Source: an uncultured Oscillibacter sp. (GTDB taxonomy: Bacteria; Bacillota; Clostridia; Oscillospirales; Oscillospiraceae). From it: a DNA stretch of 15,999 bases. The translations under genes were made by a program, and so were the position numbers. The notes under the pieces are model-generated. The model made no database searches. It saw nothing but the letters and a program-made list of their open reading frames with translations, and was not told the DNA's origin. The stretch spans positions 1 through 15,999 of the forward strand of contig CAAGJQ010000016.1 of assembly GCA_900770295.1 (NCBI GenBank). The letters are read 5' to 3'. Positions 1 to 7,469 of this stretch are shown here, in pieces (positions within the stretch are counted from its first letter, which is position 1; every line of letters starts with the position of its first letter).

Positions 1-5
1 ACGGA

Positions 6-133
6 CGGCGCAGAGCGCCGCCGCCGGGTACGGCGTACGAGCGTTTTGCGGAGCAAAACCTCGGAACGGACCGGATTCATTCCGGGCCGTTCCAATCAAA
101 TGGCAGGGCTCCCGCCGGGTCAGCCCGGCGGGA
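6..133. repeat. Block of consecutive hairpins abutting the hpt remnant
   Basis: Seen directly: four hairpins follow one another. H1 pairs 6-11 with 15-20. H2 pairs CGAG 38-41 and GTTTTGC 43-49 with GCAAAAC 53-59 and CTCG 60-63, leaving one bulged C. H3 pairs GGAACGG 63-69 and CCGGA 71-75 with TCCGG 81-85 and CCGTTCC 87-93, with one mismatch. H4 is a perfect 10-bp stem, 110-119 with 124-133, around a 4-nt loop. H4 ends 3 nt before the recognisable hpt sequence. The left edge lies outside the window. It could be the end of a palindromic mobile element, a structured RNA, or an assembly join. No transposase is visible and the identity is unknown. Confidence 0.6.
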
Positions 134-136
134 AGG

Positions 137-220
137 GGCTATGGCCTCGATTATTGCCAGCAGTACCGCAACGTGCCCTACATCGGCGTTCTGAAGCCGG
201 AAGTGTATTCCAAGCACTGA
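137..220 (+). pseudogene. hpt: 3' remnant of hypoxanthine phosphoribosyltransferase gene
   Basis: The frame ending at the TGA at 218-220 reads GYGLDY, then QYRNVPYIGVLKPEVY near the stop. This matches the well-known C-terminus of bacterial HPRT (GYGLDYxxKYRNLPYIGVLKPxVY), the purine-salvage enzyme that makes IMP and GMP from hypoxanthine or guanine and PRPP. hpt sits just upstream of ftsH in many Bacillota, which supports the call. The residues before GYGLDY should read like PDEFVV, but this frame gives Arg/Ser/Pro/Gly-rich sequence from the hairpin block, and neither other frame restores HPRT. The frame stays open to the window edge, so an in-frame insertion is possible as well as a broken gene. 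The catalytic region is not in the window. Confidence 0.75.
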
Positions 221-250
221 ATCAACAATACTCCCAAAGGAGGGACCTTT

Positions 251-2101
251 TTGGCAAGACAAAACCGCACGTCCAATTTCAGCTTCCTGTTTCTGGCGCT
301 GGTGATGCTGGTGTGCTTCAGCTGGCTGTGGCAGATGGACAACAGCACTCCCCGGCTGGATTACTCCCAGGTCCGGCAGCAGTTTGAACAGGAGAATGTG
401 GAAAGCTTTGACTTCACGGACGAACACACGCTGGTCCTGAACCTCCGCCGGGAGGTGGAGGGCAGCAAGACCGTCCGCTATCAGGTGTATGATGTGGACC
501 TGTTCTTCCAGGATCTGAACGACCTGATCCTGGAGCAGAAGGACAAGGGCGTCATCACCTCCTACGACTATCCGCCTCCCACCACCACCAACTGGCTGGA
601 GATTCTGCTGCCGTATATTCTGATGGCGCTGCTGGTGGGCGTCATGTGGTACTTCTTCTTCATGCGCTCCCAGGGGGGCATGGGCGGCGACCGGATGGCG
701 AAATTCGGCGCGGCCCGGACCCGGACCCTGTCCGACAAGGATAAGAAAGTCACCTTTGACGACGTGGCCGGCGCCGACGAGGAGAAAGAGGAGCTGCAGG
801 AGGTCGTGGAGTTCCTGCGGGACCCCAAGAAGTTCATGACCCTGGGGGCCCGCATCCCCAAGGGCGTGCTGCTGGTGGGCCCTCCGGGCACCGGCAAGAC
901 CCTGCTTGCCAAGGCCGTGGCCGGCGAGGCGGGGGTGGGCTTTTTGTCCATCTCCGGCTCCGACTTCGTGGAGCTGTACGTGGGCGTGGGCGCCAGCCGC
1001 GTCCGGGACCTGTTTGACCAGGCGAAAAAGACCGCCCCGGCCATCGTGTTCATCGACGAGATCGACGCCGTGGGCCGCCAGCGGGGCACCGGCGTGGGCG
1101 GCGGCCACGACGAGCGGGAGCAGACGCTGAACCAGCTCCTGGTGGAGATGGACGGCTTCGCCGCCAACGAGGGCGTGGTGGTCCTGGCCGCCACCAACCG
1201 GGCGGATGTGCTGGACCCGGCGCTGCTGCGGCCCGGCCGGTTCGACCGCCAAATCTACGTGGGCCTGCCGGACATCAGGGGCCGGGAGGAGATTTTGAAG
1301 GTCCACGCCAAGGGCAAGCCCCTGGCGGAGGACGTGGATTTGAAGGAACTGGCCCGGGGAACCGCCGGCTTCACCGGCGCGGACCTGGAGAACCTGATCA
1401 ACGAGGGCGCCCTGCTGGCGGCCCGGAAGAACCGGCAGTTCATCAACATGGCGGACCTGAAAGAGGCGGAGATCAAGGTCATCGCCGGACCGGAGAAGAA
1501 GAGCCGTGTTATCCCGGAGAAGGAGCGGCGGCTGACGGCCTGGCACGAGGCGGGCCACGCCGTGGTGATGCACGCCCTGCCGGACCAGGACCCCGTCAGC
1601 CAGATCACCATTGTCCCCCGGGGGCAGGCCGGCGGCATGACCATCTCCCTGCCGGAGGAGGACCGGTCCTACCTCTCCAAGGGCTATATGGAGGACCAGA
1701 TCGTGGCCCTGCTGGGCGGCCGGGTGGCCGAGCAGCTCTGCCTGGGCGACATCTCCACCGGCGCCAGCAACGACATCCAGCGGGCCACCTCCATCGCCCG
1801 GAAGATGGTGGCCTCCTACGGTATGAGCGAGAAGATCGGCACCGTCTCCTTCGAGTCCGGCCACGACGAGGTCTTTCTCGGCCGGACCATGGGCCAGGGC
1901 CGCAGCTACTCCGAGGCCGTGGCCGCCCAGATCGACGAGGAGGTCAGGGCCGTGGTCAGCGCGGCCTACGACCGCTGCGAGGCCATCCTCCAAAGCCAGC
2001 GCGACAAGCTGGACGCCGTGGCGGCGTATCTGCTGGAGCACGAGACCATGGACCGGGAGGCCTTCCTGGCTGTGTTTGCTGACACGGACACGCCCGCGTG
2101 A
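251..2101 (+). CDS. ftsH: ATP-dependent zinc metalloprotease FtsH
   Basis: Membrane-anchored AAA+ protease that unfolds and degrades membrane proteins and short-lived regulators as a hexamer. The 616-aa product has the usual FtsH layout. There are two membrane segments (about residues 10-28 and 117-138) around an extracytoplasmic domain. The AAA module has Walker A GPPGTGKT at 210-217, Walker B IVFIDE at 265-270 and the second region of homology with LLRPGRFDR at about 325-333. The zinc site HEAGH is at 432-436, with a later LGDISTGASND segment supplying the expected Asp ligand. The start is TTG at 251, chosen because AAAGGAGGG lies 6 nt upstream at 236-244 and a later start would remove the first membrane segment. 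It lies 30 bp after the hpt stop and has its own terminator downstream. Confidence 0.97.
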   Translation: MARQNRTSNFSFLFLALVMLVCFSWLWQMDNSTPRLDYSQVRQQFEQENVESFDFTDEHTLVLNLRREVEGSKTVRYQVYDVDLFFQDLNDLILEQKDKGVITSYDYPPPTTTNWLEILLPYILMALLVGVMWYFFFMRSQGGMGGDRMAKFGAARTRTLSDKDKKVTFDDVAGADEEKEELQEVVEFLRDPKKFMTLGARIPKGVLLVGPPGTGKTLLAKAVAGEAGVGFLSISGSDFVELYVGVGASRVRDLFDQAKKTAPAIVFIDEIDAVGRQRGTGVGGGHDEREQTLNQLLVEMDGFAANEGVVVLAATNRADVLDPALLRPGRFDRQIYVGLPDIRGREEILKVHAKGKPLAEDVDLKELARGTAGFTGADLENLINEGALLAARKNRQFINMADLKEAEIKVIAGPEKKSRVIPEKERRLTAWHEAGHAVVMHALPDQDPVSQITIVPRGQAGGMTISLPEEDRSYLSKGYMEDQIVALLGGRVAEQLCLGDISTGASNDIQRATSIARKMVASYGMSEKIGTVSFESGHDEVFLGRTMGQGRSYSEAVAAQIDEEVRAVVSAAYDRCEAILQSQRDKLDAVAAYLLEHETMDREAFLAVFADTDTPA

Positions 2102-2121
2102 GAAAATTCCGCATATTTGGG

Positions 2122-2160
2122 ACGCACCGCCCGTATTCATACACGGGCGGTGCGTTTTGT
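2122..2160 (+). terminator. Intrinsic terminator of ftsH
   Basis: A perfect 13-bp stem (2122-2134 with 2143-2155) with an 8-nt loop runs into TTTTGTTTG. It starts 20 bp after the ftsH stop codon. Confidence 0.9.
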
Positions 2161-2285
2161 TTGCCCGCAGGTGACGGATATCAAAAAAATGACAAATATG
2201 GTGGAGAGCATTCGGCAAAATCACCAAGACAAGTGTCCACAGAACAAGGACGGCCCAAAACGGCAAAAACCGGACTGCCCTGCGA

Positions 2286-2306
2286 TTGTCTTTCATGTAA
2301 AGACAA
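2286..2306. promoter_or_regulatory. Perfect dyad upstream of livK, possible operator
   Basis: TTGTCTTT (2286-2293) and AAAGACAA (2299-2306) form a perfect 8-bp inverted repeat around CATGT. It lies about 75 bp upstream of the proposed livK -35 box in an otherwise gene-free stretch. The spacing and symmetry suit a dimeric regulator, but no T-tract follows, so it is not a terminator. Apart from the ftsH terminator, this dyad and the livK promoter, nothing else is recognisable in 2102-2447. Confidence 0.4.
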
Positions 2307-2378
2307 ATGACCTGCTATTGCGGAAAAAGGGGCCGAAAAACCGGCGGAAGGGCAAAATCTTTCTGTGCATTCTGAATC

Positions 2379-2407
2379 TTGCGCAAACGGTCAAAAGCTC
2401 GTAAAAT
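2379..2407 (+). promoter_or_regulatory. Sigma-A-type promoter for livK
   Basis: TTGCGC (2379-2384), a 17-bp spacer and TAAAAT (2402-2407) form a plausible vegetative promoter. Transcription would start near 2414, giving a 5' leader of about 50 nt to the livK start at 2464. The -35 box matches TTGACA at 4 of 6 positions. Confidence 0.5.
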
Positions 2408-2463
2408 GCAGCATATGCAAGGGGTGGTGCGACCACTCTGCCAATAATAGGAGGATGAAAAGA

Positions 2464-3678
2464 ATGAAAAAGCTGTCTGCTTTCCTGATGTCTCTCGTCA
2501 TGGTGGCCGGCCTGCTGGCCGGCTGCGGCGGCGGAGACAAGGCTGCCACTTCTGATTCCAGCGCGCCCGCTGATTCCTCGGCGTCCGCAAACAAGGTCGT
2601 CAAGATCGGCGTGTTCGAACCCCAGACCGGCGACAACGGCGCCGGCGGCAAGCAGGAGATCCTGGGCATGCAGTACGCCAACTACGTGCAGCCCACTGTT
2701 GAGATCGGCGGCGAGACCTACGATGTCCAGCTGGAGATCGTGGATAACCGCACCTCCGCCGAGAACGGCCCCTCCGCTGCGGCCGAGCTGGTGAACCGGG
2801 ACGTCAGCGTGGTGCTGGGCTCCTACGGCTCCGGCGTGTCCATGGCCGGCGGCGCCATCTTTGAGGAGGCCGGCATCCCCGCCATCGGCGTCACCTGCAC
2901 CAACCCCCAGGTCACGGCCGACTGCTCCGTCTACTTCCGCATCTGCTTCCTGGACCCCTTCCAGGGCACCGTTCTGGCCAACTACGCCTATAACGAGCTG
3001 GGCGTGACCACCGCCTACGTCCTGGGCATGCTGGGCAGCGACTACGACCAGGGCCTGGTCTACTACTTCACCGAGGCCTTTGAGGCGCTGGGCGGCACCG
3101 TGGTGGCCGAGAGCTTCCCCGAGGGCACCGCCAACTTCGTCTCCTACATCAACAACGCCAAGAGCGCCGGCGCCGGCGTCATCTTCGCCCCCGTCTCCAT
3201 CAACTACGCGCAGCTGATCGTGGAGGCCGCCGACGCCCAGGGCTTTGACGGCGCTCTGCTGGGCTCCGACACCTGGGACTCCAACAAGGTCATCGAGTCC
3301 GCCAAGGGCAAGGACATCAGCGCCTACGTCACCACCTTCTATCAGGAGGGCGGCAACGAGGAGTTTGATAACGGCATCAAGGAGTGGATCAACGCCAACG
3401 CCGACGCCAAGACCAACAACGGCGGCAACGACATGATCGCCGCCGTCACCGCCATGGGCTATGACGCCTACTTCACCGCTCTGGAGGCCCTGAAGGCCGC
3501 CGGCAGCACCGATCCCAAGGCCGTGCTGGAGGCTCTGCCCGGCGTCAGCTACGAGGGCGTGTCCGGCCTGATCGAGTTTGACGAGATCGGCGACGCCGTC
3601 CGCGACTCCGCCTTCATCAAGACCGCCAACACCGAGACCGGCGCCTGGGACTTCGTCAAGGTCCAGAGCGTTGAGTGA
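2464..3678 (+). CDS. livK: Branched-chain amino-acid ABC transporter, substrate-binding lipoprotein
   Basis: Extracytoplasmic periplasmic-binding-protein type 1 receptor that delivers ligand to the LivHM permease. The 404-aa product begins with MKK, a hydrophobic stretch and the lipobox LLAGC (Cys21), followed by a Gly/Ser/Ala-rich linker, so it should be a membrane-anchored lipoprotein. The mature part starts with KIGVFEPQTGDNGAGGKQ and contains the LivJ/K-like VLGSYGSG and EAGIPAIGVTCTNP segments. ATG 2464 is preferred because TAGGAGG (2448-2454) lies 9 nt upstream; the in-frame ATG at 2455 touches the Shine-Dalgarno site and earlier in-frame starts have none. It heads livKHMGF. Leu/Ile/Val is inferred from family and operon; another amino acid or a short amide is possible. 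Confidence 0.93.
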   Translation: MKKLSAFLMSLVMVAGLLAGCGGGDKAATSDSSAPADSSASANKVVKIGVFEPQTGDNGAGGKQEILGMQYANYVQPTVEIGGETYDVQLEIVDNRTSAENGPSAAAELVNRDVSVVLGSYGSGVSMAGGAIFEEAGIPAIGVTCTNPQVTADCSVYFRICFLDPFQGTVLANYAYNELGVTTAYVLGMLGSDYDQGLVYYFTEAFEALGGTVVAESFPEGTANFVSYINNAKSAGAGVIFAPVSINYAQLIVEAADAQGFDGALLGSDTWDSNKVIESAKGKDISAYVTTFYQEGGNEEFDNGIKEWINANADAKTNNGGNDMIAAVTAMGYDAYFTALEALKAAGSTDPKAVLEALPGVSYEGVSGLIEFDEIGDAVRDSAFIKTANTETGAWDFVKVQSVE

Positions 3679-3700
3679 TTGAAAACCGATCGTATCACAA

Positions 3701-3740
3701 GGACGGCGGAGCGGACCGCTCCGCTCCGCCGTCCCTTTTT
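3701..3740 (+). terminator. Terminator-like hairpin between livK and livH
   Basis: A perfect 14-bp GC-rich stem (3701-3714 with 3721-3734) with a 6-nt loop is followed by CTTTTT. It sits 22 bp after the livK stop inside the operon. It probably ends most transcripts, or protects the 3' end of a livK message, so that binding protein is made in excess over permease. No separate livH promoter is obvious. Confidence 0.8.
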
Positions 3741-3836
3741 CCGTTTTCATTGGGTCGCCTCGAAAGAATGGGAGTTCCCGCTTTTTCGAGACGGCCCAGT
3801 GCCCCGGAGAGGAGAAAAACCACAGGAGGTTTTCCC

Positions 3837-4715
3837 ATGCAAGCCATATTGCCTTATGTCATCAACGGCATTTCCGTGGGCGGCCAGTACGCGCTGATCG
3901 CCATTGGCTACACGCTGGTCTACGGCATCCTGCGCCTGATCAACTTCGCCCACGGCGATGTGTTCATGGTGGCCGGCCTGGTCATGGTCTACGCCACCAC
4001 CGCCCTGCCCATGTACATCGCCCTGCCCCTGGTGCTGATCGTCACGGTGATTCTGGGCTTCACCATCGAGCGGGTGGCCTACAAGCCCCTGCGCACCGCG
4101 CCCAGAATGTCCGTCATGATCTCCGCCATCGGCGTCAGCTACCTGATCCAGAACCTGGCGTTCTACATCACCGGCGGCGTGCCCCAGCCCGTCACCAACC
4201 CCATCCCCTGGATCTCCGAAAACGTCACCATCTTCGGCGAGTCCACCAAGCGGGTGACGCTGGTGACCCCCGTGCTGACCATCGTGCTGGTATTCGCCCT
4301 GGTGTACCTCATCAACCACACCAAGATCGGCATGGCCATGCGGGCGGCGGCCAAGGACTTTGAGACCGCCCAGCTCATGGGCATCAAGATCAACGCCGTC
4401 ATCTCCATGACCTTCGTCATCGGCTCCTTCCTGGCGGCGGTGGGCGCCATGCTGTACTTCACCAACTACCCCTCCGTGGCCATCACCTCCGGCGGCATGC
4501 CGGGATTGAAGGCCTTCGTGGCGGCGGTGTTCGGCGGCATCGGCTCCATCCCCGGCGCGGTGGTGGGCGCCTTCATCATCGGCCTGTGCGAGGAGATCAT
4601 CAAGGGCCTTGGTTACACCACCTTCTCCGACGCGTTCACCTTCGCGCTGCTGATCGTGGTCCTGTGCGTCAAGCCCACCGGCCTGTTCGGTGAAAAGGTC
4701 ACCGACAAGGTGTAA
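3837..4715 (+). CDS. livH: Branched-chain amino-acid ABC transporter permease LivH
   Basis: First inner-membrane permease of the transporter. The 292-aa product is strongly hydrophobic, with about eight membrane segments. It begins VINGISVGGQYALIAIGYTLVYGILRLINFAHGDVFMVAG, the characteristic N-terminal LivH signature, and carries a cytoplasmic loop of the EAA type (AMRAAAKDFETAQLMGI) that contacts the ATPase. ATG 3837 is chosen because AGGAGG (3824-3829) is 7 nt upstream and the family signature starts right after it; an in-frame extension back to 3675 would translate the terminator hairpin. It is separated from livM by 12 nt. Confidence 0.95.
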   Translation: MQAILPYVINGISVGGQYALIAIGYTLVYGILRLINFAHGDVFMVAGLVMVYATTALPMYIALPLVLIVTVILGFTIERVAYKPLRTAPRMSVMISAIGVSYLIQNLAFYITGGVPQPVTNPIPWISENVTIFGESTKRVTLVTPVLTIVLVFALVYLINHTKIGMAMRAAAKDFETAQLMGIKINAVISMTFVIGSFLAAVGAMLYFTNYPSVAITSGGMPGLKAFVAAVFGGIGSIPGAVVGAFIIGLCEEIIKGLGYTTFSDAFTFALLIVVLCVKPTGLFGEKVTDKV

Positions 4716-4727
4716 GGAGGGAAGGAC

Positions 4728-5840
4728 ATGACAAGTAGTAAGAAAAAGACCATTTTTGTGGCGGCGGTGCTGGCCGTTCTGCTGGCGGTGTGCGTCGTGG
4801 TGGACATGACGCTGCCCAGCTACCACATCGTGGTGGTCGTCATCAAGAAGGCCACGGTCTACTCCCTGGTGGCCGTGTCCATGAACCTGCTGAACGGCTT
4901 CACGGGCCTGTTCTCCCTGGGCCAGGCGGGCTTCATGCTGCTGGGCGCCTACGCCTACGGCGTGCTGACCATCCCCGTGGACAAACGGGCCAGCGTCTAC
5001 CAGTACTTCGACGGCGGCGCCATCCAGTTCTCCCTGCCGGAGATCTTCTCCGGCGCCCTGGGCGACACGGTGGGCACCGTGGTGGGCATGCTGGCGGCGC
5101 TGCTGGTGGGCGGCATTCTGGCGGCCATTCTGGCGTACCTGATCGGCCTGCCGGTGCTGCGCCTGAAATCCGACTATCTGGCCATCGCCACGTTGGGCTT
5201 CGCGGAGATTCTGCGGGCCTTCTTCCAGTGGAACACCCTGGGCCCCATCACCAACGGCTCCAATCTGCTCAAGAGCTATCCCGCCTTCTCCCATGCCACG
5301 CCCTACGTCATTCTGGCGGGGCTGATGATCGCCGTCATCGTGCTGCTCATCAACTCCACCTACGGCCGGGCCTTCAAGGCCATCCGGGACGACGAGGTGG
5401 CGGCGGAGGCCATGGGCATCAACCTGGCCCACCACAAGCGGCTGGCCTTCATCATCAGCTCCTTCTTCGCCGGCATCGGCGGCGGCATGATGGCCATGTA
5501 CATGGGCACCATCGCGGCGGCGCCCTTCAAGAGCACCCTGACCTACGAGATCCTGCTGATCGTGGTCATCGGCGGCATCGGCTCCATCACCGGCTCCATC
5601 CTGGCCAGCTTCCTGTACATCTTCTCCTCCGAGTGGCTGCTGCGGGGTCTGGACGCCGGCAAGTTCCTGGGCATCAGCGCCCCGTCCGTCTTTAAAAACG
5701 GCTTCCGCATGGTGGTGCTGTCCGTCATCATCATGATCATCGTGCTGTTCTTCCGCCGTGGACTCATGGGCGACAAGGAGCTGCCGGACCTGCTGGACAG
5801 ACGTCCGAAAAAGCGTGAGAAGGAGGCTGCCGGCAAATGA
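4728..5840 (+). CDS. livM: Branched-chain amino-acid ABC transporter permease LivM
   Basis: Second permease subunit, which pairs with LivH to form the channel. The 370-aa product has an N-terminal membrane anchor (VAAVLAVLLAVCVVVDMTL), the LivM signature SMNLLNGFTGLFSLGQAGFMLLGAYAYG, and the EAA-like loop RAFKAIRDDEVAAEAMGIN before the last membrane segments. The C-terminus is basic and cytoplasmic. AAGGAGG overlaps the livH stop codon and places ATG 4728 at normal spacing, so the two genes are likely translationally coupled. Its ATGA at 5837-5840 overlaps the livG start. Confidence 0.95.
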   Translation: MTSSKKKTIFVAAVLAVLLAVCVVVDMTLPSYHIVVVVIKKATVYSLVAVSMNLLNGFTGLFSLGQAGFMLLGAYAYGVLTIPVDKRASVYQYFDGGAIQFSLPEIFSGALGDTVGTVVGMLAALLVGGILAAILAYLIGLPVLRLKSDYLAIATLGFAEILRAFFQWNTLGPITNGSNLLKSYPAFSHATPYVILAGLMIAVIVLLINSTYGRAFKAIRDDEVAAEAMGINLAHHKRLAFIISSFFAGIGGGMMAMYMGTIAAAPFKSTLTYEILLIVVIGGIGSITGSILASFLYIFSSEWLLRGLDAGKFLGISAPSVFKNGFRMVVLSVIIMIIVLFFRRGLMGDKELPDLLDRRPKKREKEAAGK

Positions 5841-6679
5841 GCGAGAACGTTTTGAAAATTGAAAACGCCACCATGCAGTTCGGCGGCGTGGTGGCCGTGG
5901 ACAATCTGAATCTGGAGATCAACCGGGGCGAGATCGTGGCCCTGATCGGCCCCAACGGCGCCGGCAAGACCACGGCGTTCAACGTGGTCACCGGCGTGTA
6001 CCAGCCCACCAACGGCGCGGTCTGGTTCCAGGGGGAGAAGATCATCGAGAACCACCCCCAGGGCAAGATGAAGAAGCTCTACAAGGGCCAGCACAACGGG
6101 GAGTACACCCACGTCCTGGCCCCCACCCCCGATAAGGTCACCAAGCTGGGGCTCGCCCGCACCTTCCAGAACATCCGCCTGTGGAAGAGCCAGACGGTGT
6201 TCGACAACGTGCTGATCGCCAAGCACTGCCGCTCCACCAGCAACGTCTTTTCCGCCACCTTCCGCCTGAACCGGAAGGAGGAGGCGGCGCAGCGGGAGCA
6301 CGTGGCGGAGCTGCTGAACACCGTGGGGCTGTACGACGTGAAGGACGAGCTGGCCACCAGCCTGCCCTACGGCAAGCAGCGCCGGCTGGAGATCGCCCGG
6401 GCCCTGGCGGCGGAGCCGAAGCTGCTGCTGCTGGATGAACCGGCGGCGGGCATGAACCCCCAGGAGACCGACGAGCTGACGGCCTTCATCGGCGAAATTC
6501 GGGACAAATTCGACCTGACCGTGTTCCTTATCGAGCACCACATGAATCTGGTCATGGGCATCTCCGACCGCATTTACGTGCTGGACTTCGGCAAGCTGAT
6601 CGCCGAGGGCACTCCGGCGGAGATCCAGAACAATCAGCGCGTCATCGACGCGTACCTGGGGGTGGCGGACGATGCTTAA
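5837..6679 (+). CDS. livG: Branched-chain amino-acid ABC transporter ATP-binding protein LivG
   Basis: One of two cytoplasmic ATPases that power the LivHM permease. The 280-aa product has Walker A GPNGAGKT at 38-45, the LivG-type signature LPYGKQRRLEIARAL starting at 176 (in place of LSGGQ), Walker B LLLLDEP from 196, and a switch histidine in FLIEHHMNLVM. Residues of about 74-108 carry a charged stretch (HPQGKMKKLYKGQHNGEY) between Walker A and the Q-loop (RTFQNIRL). This makes the protein about 25 residues longer than the roughly 255-aa LivG of E. coli. It overlaps livM by 4 nt and livF by 8 nt. Confidence 0.95.
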   Translation: MSENVLKIENATMQFGGVVAVDNLNLEINRGEIVALIGPNGAGKTTAFNVVTGVYQPTNGAVWFQGEKIIENHPQGKMKKLYKGQHNGEYTHVLAPTPDKVTKLGLARTFQNIRLWKSQTVFDNVLIAKHCRSTSNVFSATFRLNRKEEAAQREHVAELLNTVGLYDVKDELATSLPYGKQRRLEIARALAAEPKLLLLDEPAAGMNPQETDELTAFIGEIRDKFDLTVFLIEHHMNLVMGISDRIYVLDFGKLIAEGTPAEIQNNQRVIDAYLGVADDA

Positions 6680-7382
6680 AATTGAAAATCTGCATGTGAA
6701 CTACGGCGGCATCCAGGCCCTGCGGGGCATCTCCCTGGAGGTCCCCGACGGCAAGATCGTCACCCTGATCGGCGCCAACGGCGCGGGCAAGTCCACCACC
6801 CTGCGGACCATCACGGGTCTGGTGAAGGCGGCCTCCGGCTCCATCCAGTGGAACGGGGAGGAGCTGCTGGGCAAGTCCATCGACCGCATCATCAGCGAGG
6901 GCATCGCCATGAGCCCCGAGGGGCGGCGGGTGTTCCCGGACATGACGGTTCTGGAGAATCTGAAGATCGGCGCCTACCTCCGCAAGGACAAGGCGGAGAT
7001 CGAGAAGGACATCCAGTGGGTGTACCAGCTGTTCCCCCGCCTGCAGGAGCGCTCTTGGCAGCTGGCGGGCACGCTGTCCGGCGGCGAGCAGCAGATGCTG
7101 GCCGTGGGCCGGGCGCTGATGTCCCGTCCCAAGCTGATGATGCTGGATGAGCCGTCCCTGGGCCTTGCGCCGCTGGTGGTGCAGGACATCTTCAAGATCA
7201 TCCAGGAGATCAACCGCCAGGGCGTGACGGTGCTGCTGATCGAGCAGAACGCCAACATGGCGCTGAAGATCGCGGACCTGGCCTACGTGCTGGAGACGGG
7301 CAACATCACCATGTCCGGCACCGGCGCGGAGCTGCTGGCCAACGACAAGGTGAAAGAGGCGTACCTGGGCAAAAACAGCTGA
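6672..7382 (+). CDS. livF: Branched-chain amino-acid ABC transporter ATP-binding protein LivF
   Basis: Second ATPase of the transporter. The 236-aa length is typical of LivF. It has Walker A GANGAGKS at 34-41, the segment SPEGRRVFPDMTVLENL found in LivF, signature LSGGEQQ from 145, Walker B LMMLDEPSLGLAP from 155, and a C-terminal LLIEQNANMALKIAD with an AYVLETG strand. It overlaps the end of livG by 8 nt, consistent with coupled translation and equal amounts of both ATPases. It is the last gene of the operon and a terminator starts within 3 nt of its stop codon. Confidence 0.95.
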   Translation: MLKIENLHVNYGGIQALRGISLEVPDGKIVTLIGANGAGKSTTLRTITGLVKAASGSIQWNGEELLGKSIDRIISEGIAMSPEGRRVFPDMTVLENLKIGAYLRKDKAEIEKDIQWVYQLFPRLQERSWQLAGTLSGGEQQMLAVGRALMSRPKLMMLDEPSLGLAPLVVQDIFKIIQEINRQGVTVLLIEQNANMALKIADLAYVLETGNITMSGTGAELLANDKVKEAYLGKNS

Positions 7383-7384
7383 AC

Positions 7385-7410
7385 AAAAGAGCGGCGCAAG
7401 CCGCTCTTTT
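7385..7410 (+). terminator. Intrinsic terminator of the liv operon
   Basis: An 11-bp perfect stem, AAAAGAGCGGC (7385-7395) with GCCGCTCTTTT (7400-7410), closes on a GCAA tetraloop. The A and T tracts make it potentially bidirectional. Confidence 0.9.
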
Positions 7411-7469
7411 GATATCATCGGAAACTTTTTGGCGTGGAATCACGTCTGACTGGATAAGGAGGTTTTGCC

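Noticed and set aside
77..2296. 739-codon open frame on the minus strand across ftsH
   Set aside because: Antisense shadow of the high-GC ftsH gene: low-complexity Gly/His/Val/Leu composition, no ribosome site, and ftsH on the other strand has every family motif.
2293..3750. Long minus-strand frame across livK
   Set aside because: Antisense shadow with Gly/Val/Ala-rich low-complexity sequence; the + strand livK is a full lipoprotein with a proper start. The same applies to the long minus frames over livH/livM (3747-5435), tdcB (9169-10344) and the symporter (10399-11799).
3675..3836. N-terminal extension of LivH starting at 3675
   Set aside because: It would translate the livK-livH terminator hairpin, has no ribosome site, and the LivH signature starts right at 3837.
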